Shown: in pieces, positions 1-6,307 of the stretch | Layout: the number at the start of each line of letters is the position of its first letter | Position numbering within the stretch: position 1 is the stretch's first letter | DNA from: CAZAPV01 sp964487195 | Lineage (GTDB): Bacteria; Patescibacteriota; Patescibacteriia; SG8-24 | Direction of reading: 5' to 3' | DNA: 13,902 nucleotides | Assembly: GCA_964487195.1 (NCBI GenBank) | Contig: CAZAPV010000026.1 | Span: forward strand, 1 to 13,902 | Position numbers and translations under genes: made by a program | The notes under the pieces: model-generated | Databases searched by the model: none | What the model was told of the DNA's origin: nothing | What the model saw: only the letters and a program-made list of their open reading frames with translations

Positions 1-717
1 CTCGACATGTCGGAATACGGAGAAAAACACACGGTATCCCGCATGCTCGGCTCGCCGCCCGGCTACGTCGGTTACGACGAAGGCGGCCAACTCACCGAAT
101 TGGTGCGCCGCCGGCCGTATTCGGTGGTGCTGTTCGACGAAATCGAAAAAGCGCATCCCGACGTCTGGAACACGCTGCTGCAGATCCTCGACGAAGGACG
201 GCTCACCGACGCCAAAGGAAGAAAAGTAAACTTCAAAAATACCGTAATCATCATGACGTCGAACGTCGGATCGGATGCGATCTTGGAGTCCGGCAAACGG
301 AAAGGGTCGATCGGTTTCGCTTCCGGCGATGAAGAGGCGCAGGAGTCGGTTCGCGAACGCGTCATGGCGATGCTTCACGAACGATTCAGGCCGGAATTCC
401 TGAATCGGCTCGATGAGATCATCGTTTTCCGCTCGCTCGCCCAGACCGACATCGCGACGATCGTCGACCTCCAGCTCGCCCGCGTCGCCGCGCGGCTGAA
501 GCAGAAACGGATCGCGATCAAGGTGACGGACAAGGCGAAAAAACTGATCGCCGGGAAAGGATACGATCCGATGTTCGGCGCGCGCCCGCTCAAACGGGTG
601 CTCCAGCATGAGATTCTGGACCCGCTCGCGATGAAGATCATCGAGGGGGCGATCAAAGAAGAGCAGACCGTCACGGTCGACGCGGCGGGCGCCGCCGTGA
701 CGATCAAGGCGAAATGA
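1..717 (+). CDS. ClpB/ClpC-type AAA+ ATPase, C-terminal part (5' truncated)
   Basis: The reading frame is open from base 1 and lacks its 5' end. The residues present are the second AAA+ module of a Clp/Hsp100 unfoldase, a cytosolic hexamer that threads proteins using ATP. Visible features are DMSEY near the start, the pore-loop region GSPPGYVGYDEGGQLTE, Walker B VVLFDEIEKAH, sensor-1 IIMTSN, the arginine-finger region FRPEFLNRLDEI and sensor-2 GARPLKR followed by the C-terminal domain. The stop is TGA at 715-717. ClpB (disaggregase) and ClpC (ClpP partner) cannot be told apart firmly from this part: KNTVIIMTSN leans to ClpB, FLNRLDEIIVF fits ClpC at least as well, and no ClpP is in view. No clear hairpin terminator follows in the 104 bp before the lexA stop, which lies on the opposite strand. 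Confidence 0.93.
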   Translation, partial: LDMSEYGEKHTVSRMLGSPPGYVGYDEGGQLTELVRRRPYSVVLFDEIEKAHPDVWNTLLQILDEGRLTDAKGRKVNFKNTVIIMTSNVGSDAILESGKRKGSIGFASGDEEAQESVRERVMAMLHERFRPEFLNRLDEIIVFRSLAQTDIATIVDLQLARVAARLKQKRIAIKVTDKAKKLIAGKGYDPMFGARPLKRVLQHEILDPLAMKIIEGAIKEEQTVTVDAAGAAVTIKAK

Positions 718-821
718 GATTACGCGCCGAGCAGATCGACGATCGATCCGAAAAATTGACGATACAACGCTCGAAGTTTTCTTGCGGCCATACTGTTGTT
801 TTGGCGCGTTTTTAGCGACTT

Positions 822-1442
822 TTAGGCGACACTTCGGAAATCACGGATCACGCCGCGTACGACTCCCTGCACCGTGATTGCATCGACATAGATCGGCTGC
901 ATCGTCCGGTTCGCCGGCTGCAGCCGAACCCTCCCCTTCTCCCGATACAGCCGTTTCAGCGTGGCGTACTCGTTCTCGATCAACGCCACCACCACTTCGC
1001 CGTCCCGGGGCGCCGGGTTCTCTTCAACGACCACGTAATCGCCGGAAAGGATGCCGTCTTCGATCATCGAGTCCCCTTTCACCCGCAAGACGAACGTCTT
1101 GCCGCCGTCCTTGACCATCGTTTCCGGCACCGCGTAGGATTCGGCGGTCTCCACCGCTTCGATCGGCGCGCCGGCCGTAATAAGCCCTTTGAGCGGGAGC
1201 AGGATCGCCTTCGCGACGTTCATGAACGACGGTTCGATTTCGATTGACCGCGCTGAATCCGGATCGCTCGTGAGAAATCCTTTCCGCTCCAGGTTTTTAA
1301 TGTGCTCATGCACGGTTGCCGGCGACGAAATACCGAGATGCGCGGCGACTTCGCGGTACGACGGCGCATACCCATGATCCCTGATGAAATCGCCGATGAA
1401 TGCGAGGATCTCCGCCTGCTTTTTGGTCAGTTTTTGTTGCAT
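822..1442 (-). CDS. lexA: LexA SOS-response repressor (S24 autoprotease)
   Basis: LexA represses DNA-damage genes and cleaves itself when stimulated by RecA-ssDNA filaments. With the start at 1442 the protein has 206 aa, the usual LexA size. Residues 1-65 form the winged helix-turn-helix (GYAPSYREVAAHLGISSPATV). The scissile Ala90-Gly91 lies in LITAGAP. The Ser-Lys dyad is Ser125 (VKGDSM) and Lys163 (ATLKRL), so it should be a competent autoprotease. The frame is open upstream to 1571, but that 43-residue extension would run through the promoter and operator and across the divergent gene's start, and it has no LexA homology. The ATG at 1440-1442 begins the canonical MQQKLTKKQ and sits about 12 nt after the predicted transcription start. 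It is divergent from the MEMO-like gene and probably autoregulated through the direct repeat in its promoter. Confidence 0.96.
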   Translation of the reverse strand: MQQKLTKKQAEILAFIGDFIRDHGYAPSYREVAAHLGISSPATVHEHIKNLERKGFLTSDPDSARSIEIEPSFMNVAKAILLPLKGLITAGAPIEAVETAESYAVPETMVKDGGKTFVLRVKGDSMIEDGILSGDYVVVEENPAPRDGEVVVALIENEYATLKRLYREKGRVRLQPANRTMQPIYVDAITVQGVVRGVIRDFRSVA

Positions 1443-1460
1443 ATGTCTGTCTTCAATTGC

Positions 1461-1489
1461 AGTATACCCGAACAAAAACCGAACGTCAA
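1461..1489 (-). promoter_or_regulatory. lexA promoter (-35/-10)
   Basis: On the minus strand TTGACG (1489 to 1484) and TATACT (1466 to 1461) are separated by exactly 17 bp, a near-consensus sigma70-type promoter. Transcription would start near 1454 and leave a leader of about 12 nt before the lexA ATG. The GTTC-N7-GTTC repeat lies between the two boxes, where a bound repressor would block polymerase. Confidence 0.8.
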
Positions 1490-1497
1490 ACCGAAAC
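1468..1497. promoter_or_regulatory. Putative LexA operator: three direct repeats of CCGAA(A)C
   Basis: CCGAAC occurs at 1468-1473 and 1479-1484, and CCGAAAC at 1491-1497. The copies are 11 and 12 bp apart, about one helical turn, so they lie on one DNA face. The first two give GAAC-N7-GAAC (1470-1484), which is GTTC-N7-GTTC in the lexA direction. That is the established direct-repeat SOS-box layout of Alphaproteobacteria, not the palindromic Gram-positive GAAC-N4-GTTC type. Its place between the -35 and -10 of lexA supports autorepression. That LexA binds here is inference. Confidence 0.6.
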
Positions 1498-1506
1498 TGT
1501 GGATAA
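1498..1506 (-). promoter_or_regulatory. DnaA-box 9-mer in the lexA/MEMO spacer
   Basis: TGTGGATAA is the exact reverse complement of the DnaA-box consensus TTATCCACA. It directly abuts the -35 of the rightward promoter and the end of the putative LexA operator. DnaA might act here as a transcription factor. A lone 9-mer could also be chance. Confidence 0.4.
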
Positions 1507-1536
1507 CTGACAAAAAACGGAAAAATGTGGTAAAAT
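1507..1536 (+). promoter_or_regulatory. Promoter of the MEMO-like/def/fmt operon (extended -10)
   Basis: CTGACA (1507-1512) and TAAAAT (1531-1536) are 18 bp apart, and TGG directly before the -10 makes it an extended -10 promoter. A start 7-8 nt downstream falls at about 1543-1544, two or three bases before the ATG at 1546. No Shine-Dalgarno is present, so the mRNA is predicted to be leaderless or nearly so. Confidence 0.75.
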
Positions 1537-1545
1537 AAAGGCGTT

Positions 1546-2340
1546 ATGTCGCTGGTGTTCGCCTCTATCACACCTCATACGCCGCTGCTCATGCCGACGA
1601 TCGGCAAGGAGCGGCTTGTCCAGCTCGAAAAAACGAAGATGGCGATGCAGCGTCTCGAAGAAGAGCTGTATATCGCGCAGCCGGAAACGCTGATCGTCTT
1701 ATCGCCGCACGGCGACGCAATCCCGGACGCGCTTTCGATCAACCTGAACGCCAAATACGTCACCAATTTCGAGGAGTTCGGCGATCTCGTCACGAAGTTG
1801 GAGTGGAAATCGGACATGATGCTCGTCGATCGGATCCGCGAGGACTTCAAAAAGAAGGGATTGCCGCTCGTCCTCGGGAGCGATGAGCACCTTGATTACG
1901 GCAGCGCGGTCCCGCTATCGTACCTCACCCAGCACCTGCCGAACGTCCGCATCATCCCGATCATCGCGTCCGGCTTGGATCTGCAAACGCATTACGCGAT
2001 GGGCAAGGAGATCAAAGACGCGATTCTCGGAACGACGAAACGGGTCGCGGTGATCGCGTCGGCCGATCTTTCGCACCGGTCGGACAGCAACGCGCCGGAA
2101 GGGCTTTCGCCGCGCGGAGTGGCGTTCGACGAAAAAATCATCGCCGTCGTCGAAAAACATGATCCGATCGGCATCATGGACATCGACGCCGCGTGGCTCG
2201 CGGAAGCGAAAACGTGCGGCGCGAACGTGCTCGCGATGCTGTGCGGCGTGCTCGAGGACGTCCACCATGACGCGAAGGTGCTGTCGTACGAAAAACCGTT
2301 CGGCATCGGCTATCTCGTCGCGAGGATGAAGATCGGCTAG
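1546..2340 (+). CDS. Class III extradiol dioxygenase / MEMO-like (LigB-fold) protein
   Basis: This 264-aa protein resembles the LigB-type fold shared by class III extradiol dioxygenases, MEMO1 and AmmeMemoRadiSam system proteins. Candidate metal ligands and active-site residues are His11 (ITPHTPLLMP), His55 (LSPHG), His115/Asp117 (EHLDYGSAVPL), His177 (SADLSHR) and Glu249 (SYEKPFGIGYLVA). His11, His55 and Glu249 match in position the His-His-Glu iron site of LigB. It carries no fused AMMECR1 domain, and no radical SAM partner is nearby. No aromatic-degradation genes are present, so a catabolic dioxygenase role is unlikely; the substrate is unknown. It is the first gene of the operon with the 89-aa protein, def and fmt. 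The ATG is 9 nt after the -10 box with no Shine-Dalgarno. Confidence 0.82.
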   Translation: MSLVFASITPHTPLLMPTIGKERLVQLEKTKMAMQRLEEELYIAQPETLIVLSPHGDAIPDALSINLNAKYVTNFEEFGDLVTKLEWKSDMMLVDRIREDFKKKGLPLVLGSDEHLDYGSAVPLSYLTQHLPNVRIIPIIASGLDLQTHYAMGKEIKDAILGTTKRVAVIASADLSHRSDSNAPEGLSPRGVAFDEKIIAVVEKHDPIGIMDIDAAWLAEAKTCGANVLAMLCGVLEDVHHDAKVLSYEKPFGIGYLVARMKIG

Positions 2341-2349
2341 TCTTACTTC

Positions 2350-2619
2350 ATGGACGGCCTCAAGGACATCATCGCCAAACGATCCAAACGGACCGAACCG
2401 GACGTGCATCTGCATTCGGCGGCGCACGTGCTGGCGGACGAAATCAGCACCGCGTTCGGCGAACGCCAGCGGTTCGCCATGTATCTCGGCGTCATCAACC
2501 GCGTCGGCGTCGAAAAGGCGCGGCGCATCTATCGCAGACTCCAGCAGGAAAATAAGGATGGCCACCTCGGCAAACTGTTCATGTACCTGTGCCGCAAGGA
2601 GCCGAAAGCTACCGCGTGA
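2350..2619 (+). CDS. Small conserved-looking protein of unknown function (89 aa)
   Basis: I cannot name this protein. It is short, basic and predicted mostly helical, without signal peptide or membrane segment, so it is probably cytosolic. Residues 1-20 look like a charged linker. Residues 21-82 look like the folded part, with ADEISTAFGERQRFAMYLGVINRVG patterns in the middle (28-52) and GKLFMYLC at 74-81. I remember similar short proteins with an FGE..RF.MYL core and a KLF.YLC end from Patescibacteria genomes; this is unverified recollection. It starts 9 nt after the upstream stop and ends 5 nt before the def start, so it is cotranscribed. GC-rich codon use matches its neighbours. That, together with the tight packing, argues for a real gene. 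Confidence 0.75.
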   Translation: MDGLKDIIAKRSKRTEPDVHLHSAAHVLADEISTAFGERQRFAMYLGVINRVGVEKARRIYRRLQQENKDGHLGKLFMYLCRKEPKATA

Positions 2620-2624
2620 TCCGT

Positions 2625-3089
2625 ATGGCGATCCTCACCATCGTCACCAAAGGCGAGCCGGTGCTTCACCGCAGGGCAGCCGAGGTCGACCAGAAAGAAA
2701 TCCCGACCGAACAGTTCCAAAAACTCCTGCGCGACATGCTGGAGACGATGCATCATGCGAACGGCGTCGGAATCGCCGCGCCGCAAGTCGGCGTCGGCAA
2801 GCGCGTGTTCATCGCGGAAAGCGGCGAAGGGCCGATCGCGCTCATCAATCCGGTGTTCGTGAAGAAATCGTGGAAAACGCTCGGCGATGAGGAAGGGTGC
2901 CTCTCCGTGCCGGGCAAATTCGACCGTCTCGCGCGCGCGAAATCGGTGATCGTCGAGGCGCTCACCGCCAAAGGAGAAAAAATCCGGTTCACCGCCGAAG
3001 ATTTCTTCGCGCGCATCCTCCAGCACGAACTGGACCACCTGGACGGCGTCCTGTACGTCGACCGCGTGGAGGAACAGAAAAAGCGATGA
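2625..3089 (+). CDS. def: Peptide deformylase
   Basis: Def removes the N-formyl group from nascent proteins at the ribosome exit, using an active-site metal. All three family motifs are present: GVGIAAPQ (47-54), EGCLS (90-94) with metal-ligand Cys92, and QHELDH (133-138) with ligands His134 and His138 and catalytic Glu135. The length of 154 aa is normal. I chose the ATG at 2625 (MAILTIVTKGEPVL) because deformylases usually begin with a short strand just before the G-x-P-x-L segment. An in-frame ATG at 2589 would overlap the upstream gene and add 12 unrelated residues. The stop overlaps the fmt start as ATGA, implying translational coupling between the enzymes that add and remove the formyl group. 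Confidence 0.97.
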   Translation: MAILTIVTKGEPVLHRRAAEVDQKEIPTEQFQKLLRDMLETMHHANGVGIAAPQVGVGKRVFIAESGEGPIALINPVFVKKSWKTLGDEEGCLSVPGKFDRLARAKSVIVEALTAKGEKIRFTAEDFFARILQHELDHLDGVLYVDRVEEQKKR

Positions 3090-4051
3090 CGCTGCGCATC
3101 GCGTATTTCGGCACCGCGGCGTTCGCCGTTCCGCCGCTCGAGGCGCTGCTCGGCCGCGCGGGCGAATTCGAGGTCGTCGCGGTCATCACGCAACCTGACA
3201 AACCGGCGGGACGTGAAAAAATCGCGGCCGCATCGCCGGTCGCCGCGTTTGCGGCGGAAAACCGGCTGCGACTGCTCCAGCCGGCGACGCTTAAAACCGA
3301 CGCGGTGCAGACGACGCTCGCGGCGCTCGACGCGGACGTCTTCCTCGTCGCGGCGTACGGAAAAATCGTCCCCAAGGCGATCCTCGCGCTCCCCCGCCTC
3401 GGCTGCCTGAACCTGCACGGATCGCTGCTCCCGAAGTACCGCGGCGCATCGCCGATCCAGACCGCGATCCTCGCCGGCGAAACCGAGACCGGCGTCAGTC
3501 TGATGCTGATGGACGAAGCGGTCGATCACGGACCGGTGCTCGCGACGGCGGCGGTCCCGATCGCGACGGACGATACGCATGGCTCGCTCGAACGGAAACT
3601 CGCCGTGGTCGCCTCGCGCCTTCTTGTCGATAATCTCGGCGCGTACGCCGCCGGCGTACTCGCCGCGAAGGGGCAGCATCATGACGAAGCGACGTTCACC
3701 AAAATCCTGACGCGCGAGGACGGCCTTGTGGACTGGCGGGAAGACGACGCCGCCGCGGTTGAACGGAAACGGCGCGCATTCGATCCGTGGCCGGGAATCT
3801 ACGCGGTCTGGATCCGCAACGACAAACCGCTGCGGATCAAAATTTTGAAACTAAAAATAATCGAGGATCCGGGCGCGATGCCGGGCGCGGTGGTCCTTTC
3901 GAAGAACGGCCTCCCCGCGGTCGGCTGCAAGGACAACGCGGTCGAACTGATCGAGGTGCAACCCGAAGGAAAAAAACCGATGCAGGCGAACGCGTTCCTG
4001 AACGGCTATCCCGATTTCGTCGGGAGCGCGCTCGGCGGAGAAAATTCGTAG
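3086..4051 (+). CDS. fmt: Methionyl-tRNA formyltransferase
   Basis: Fmt transfers a formyl group from 10-formyl-tetrahydrofolate to initiator Met-tRNA. The 321-aa length is typical. The N-terminal catalytic domain starts MTLRIAYFGT and contains LNLHGSLLPKYRGASPIQ (108-125), with catalytic Asn109 and His111, and Asp147 in MDEAVDHGPVL. The tRNA-binding C-terminal domain carries the usual DW.....RAFDPWPGIYAVW region. The start is the ATG that overlaps the def stop. A longer frame is open to 2897, but it only reads def in another frame. The final 46 bp overlap the convergent polysaccharide gene, so neither gene has a terminator between them. Confidence 0.97.
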   Translation: MTLRIAYFGTAAFAVPPLEALLGRAGEFEVVAVITQPDKPAGREKIAAASPVAAFAAENRLRLLQPATLKTDAVQTTLAALDADVFLVAAYGKIVPKAILALPRLGCLNLHGSLLPKYRGASPIQTAILAGETETGVSLMLMDEAVDHGPVLATAAVPIATDDTHGSLERKLAVVASRLLVDNLGAYAAGVLAAKGQHHDEATFTKILTREDGLVDWREDDAAAVERKRRAFDPWPGIYAVWIRNDKPLRIKILKLKIIEDPGAMPGAVVLSKNGLPAVGCKDNAVELIEVQPEGKKPMQANAFLNGYPDFVGSALGGENS

Positions 4052-5589
4052 ATGCCGAGCACCGCGATCAGCATGAAGATGCCGATCCCGAGCGGATGAT
4101 TCAAGTAGGGGCTGAAAAGATTGGTCGCGAGGACGGCGATCGTGCCGAGGGCGAGGCCTGCGGCGAGGATCGCTTTTTCTTTTCGTTCATCATCAAGATC
4201 CGGCGAGCGGAAACTGTCGCGGCAGGAACGGACGGCGAGCGCGAACGGTTTGAGGATCGCCGCCAGAAACCATGCATAGATCGCGAGGCCGACGACGCCG
4301 AGCTTCAGCCAGATATCGTGATAGCCCCATTCGAACGCATACGTGGTGTATTGGCCGTTCGGCATTGTCGCGAGGATGCGCGGATCGCTCGCCGTGTAGG
4401 TGACGAGCGTGCCGAAACCCGAACCGAGGATCGGATGGCGCATCGCCGCCGCGGTGAGCTTCGGGAGGAGCGCCCAGCGGCTGTGCGCCGCGGCGTCGTC
4501 GAGCGAAAAACGGTCGCCGAACAGCATCGCGAGCGACAGCGAACCGTTTCTCGCCGGCCATGGGAACGCGTAGAGCGCGGTGATCACGAGCGCCGCGGCG
4601 ATCATCGAACCGGCAAAAAGAACGATCAACCGTTTCCAGATGCGCGCCTCCGCCCTCCCCCAGACGAGCAGCGCGGCGAGCGCGGCCGCGGCGACTGCGG
4701 TGCCGAACCAGAAGCTGCGCGAGAGACTCAAGAGCATCGCGATCATCACCCCGACGAGCAGCACGAGCATCCCCTTCGCCGCACGCGCCTTCCATTCGCG
4801 GCGGTACGCGAGCAGAAGAAGGAGCGCGTACAGGATCCACACCGGGAACACCTGCGATTGGAAAAAGACGCGGAAAAAATCGGCGACCATGATCGTGATC
4901 TCCCCCACTCTCGTATCGCGGATCCAGAGATAAACCGCCTTCGCGGGAACCGCCATCCGATGCGCGAACAGGAACATCACGATGAGCGCTTTAAACACTG
5001 CGTCCGTGATCGCCGCCGCGAGCACCGCCGCAGCGCGCCGCCAGAGCGTCCGGTTTTCGAACGCGACCACGAACGCCGGGAGCAGCGCATAGAAAGCATA
5101 GGCGTTCGCATCGAAGAAAACGTTGCTCGGACCGTTGCCGAGCGTGATTCCGCGGATCACGCCGATCCCCACCGCGACGAGGAGCGCCAGATACGGCCAA
5201 AGCACTCCATGGCGTCGCAGGCGCACCCACCACACCCATGCGGCGCGGCGAGGATCACCGCCGGAAACCGAGGCGGCCGCGGCGGTCGCGAGCCACGCCC
5301 CCGCGACCGCGAGGAACAATCCCATCCGGAGCGACAGATACAACCCGCTCCCGGCGCCGAAAAACAGCATCGAGCCGCCTTGCGATCCGATGAACAGCTC
5401 GCCGAGCAGGACGAGCATCGCCAGATCGAACCGGACGAATGCGAGCAGGAGCGTCCCGCCGACGATCGCGATGAACGCCGGCGACGCGAGCGCGGGGTGC
5501 AGCCATGCGGCGAACGACAGGCATTCGAACAAGATGATAATCGCGAGACTCCAGCGGTACGTTTTTCCGAATGGCGGATCGAACAGCAT
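4006..5589 (-). CDS. O-antigen ligase / polymerase-like multi-pass membrane protein
   Basis: This 527-aa, very hydrophobic protein has about eleven or more likely membrane segments and fits the Wzy_C/WaaL superfamily, which joins glycan chains or repeat units on the outer face of the membrane. Family-like features are SLSRSFWFG (288-296) at a helix end, followed by a large extracytoplasmic region with Arg371 and HPILGSGFG (385-393), then YHDIWLKLGVVGLAIY (423-438), where His424 sits in the place of the conserved loop histidine. The C-terminal helices end in LFSPYLNHPLGIGIFML-like sequence. Ligase, polymerase and protein-glycosylating oligosaccharyltransferase versions cannot be separated by sequence alone. 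It is the last gene of the operon, starting 3 nt after the GT2 stop. Its 3' end overlaps fmt by 46 bp in convergent orientation. Confidence 0.82.
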   Translation of the reverse strand: MLFDPPFGKTYRWSLAIIILFECLSFAAWLHPALASPAFIAIVGGTLLLAFVRFDLAMLVLLGELFIGSQGGSMLFFGAGSGLYLSLRMGLFLAVAGAWLATAAAASVSGGDPRRAAWVWWVRLRRHGVLWPYLALLVAVGIGVIRGITLGNGPSNVFFDANAYAFYALLPAFVVAFENRTLWRRAAAVLAAAITDAVFKALIVMFLFAHRMAVPAKAVYLWIRDTRVGEITIMVADFFRVFFQSQVFPVWILYALLLLLAYRREWKARAAKGMLVLLVGVMIAMLLSLSRSFWFGTAVAAAALAALLVWGRAEARIWKRLIVLFAGSMIAAALVITALYAFPWPARNGSLSLAMLFGDRFSLDDAAAHSRWALLPKLTAAAMRHPILGSGFGTLVTYTASDPRILATMPNGQYTTYAFEWGYHDIWLKLGVVGLAIYAWFLAAILKPFALAVRSCRDSFRSPDLDDERKEKAILAAGLALGTIAVLATNLFSPYLNHPLGIGIFMLIAVLGIYEFSPPSALPTKSG

Positions 5590-5592
5590 ACG

Positions 5593-6306
5593 CTACGCCA
5601 GATGATGTTTCTCTTTGATGATCCGCTCGGCCGCGACGAACGCGTCGACCGCGCGGATCCGGATCCCGAATTTTTTCCACGGAAAACGGTATGCGAACCG
5701 CGGCAGCCAGCGGCTGATCCCCTCTTTGTGGGGAATCACCGTAAACAAAATTTCGGGGATCCAGACGCCGATGCGCCCCTGTTCGAGCATCGTGAGCCAG
5801 AGATCCCAGTCCTGAAAACGCCGGATCGATTCGTCGAAGCCGGGGAAATGTTCCCGGCGGATCACGGAGGAGGTCATGATGTAATTCATCGTCCGCAACC
5901 GATCCGCGTCGAACGGCCAGGAACGGAATTTTTTCAGCCCGTACCGGAACGAGCTGTACGCGTAGGACGCTTCAGGATGCCGCTCGAGCGTCGCGAGCAT
6001 CGTCGCGAGGTACTCCGGCCGCATGACGACGTCCGCATCGCAGAACAGCACGTACGGCCCCCTGGAGAGCGTGAAACCGCGGTTGCGCGCCGCCGGAGCT
6101 CCGCGATTCTCCTGGGTGACGACCGTGATGCGGTCGCGGTACGGCGCGAGCGCCTCGAGCGTCCGGTCGGTGGAACCGTCGTTCACCACGATCACTTCGA
6201 AATCCGTGAACGTCTGGCGGAAGATACTGTCGAGACACAACGGAATCTCCCGCGCGTGCTGATACGCGGGGATGATGACGCTGATCTTTGGCGGACGCGG
6301 TTCCAT
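5593..6306 (-). CDS. Family 2 glycosyltransferase
   Basis: This 237-aa GT-A-fold transferase probably adds a sugar from a nucleotide-sugar donor to a lipid-linked glycan at the inner membrane face. It starts ISVIIPAYQHAREIPLCLDS (8-27), followed by VIVVNDGSTD (38-47), the ENRGAPAARNRG region, and the metal-binding DAD (90-92) in VLFCDADVVM. QDWDLWL (165-171) carries the likely catalytic base Asp166. No membrane segment is seen. I chose the ATG at 6306, one base after the GT4 stop. The upstream extension to 6417 lies inside the GT4 gene and is low-complexity. The sugar specificity cannot be read from sequence. Confidence 0.93.
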   Translation of the reverse strand: MEPRPPKISVIIPAYQHAREIPLCLDSIFRQTFTDFEVIVVNDGSTDRTLEALAPYRDRITVVTQENRGAPAARNRGFTLSRGPYVLFCDADVVMRPEYLATMLATLERHPEASYAYSSFRYGLKKFRSWPFDADRLRTMNYIMTSSVIRREHFPGFDESIRRFQDWDLWLTMLEQGRIGVWIPEILFTVIPHKEGISRWLPRFAYRFPWKKFGIRIRAVDAFVAAERIIKEKHHLA

Positions 6307-6307
6307 A

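Noticed and set aside
718..821. A terminator or small gene between the Clp gene and lexA.
   Set aside because: Only short imperfect inversions (around GATCGACGATCGATC) were seen, with no stable stem plus T-run and no credible short open frame.
1461..1497. A palindromic Gram-positive-type SOS box (GAAC-N4-GTTC).
   Set aside because: No inverted GAAC...GTTC is present in the spacer; all copies point the same way.
1443..1571. A longer LexA starting at 1571.
   Set aside because: It would place the start inside the divergent gene and code across the promoter and operator. The added residues have no LexA similarity.
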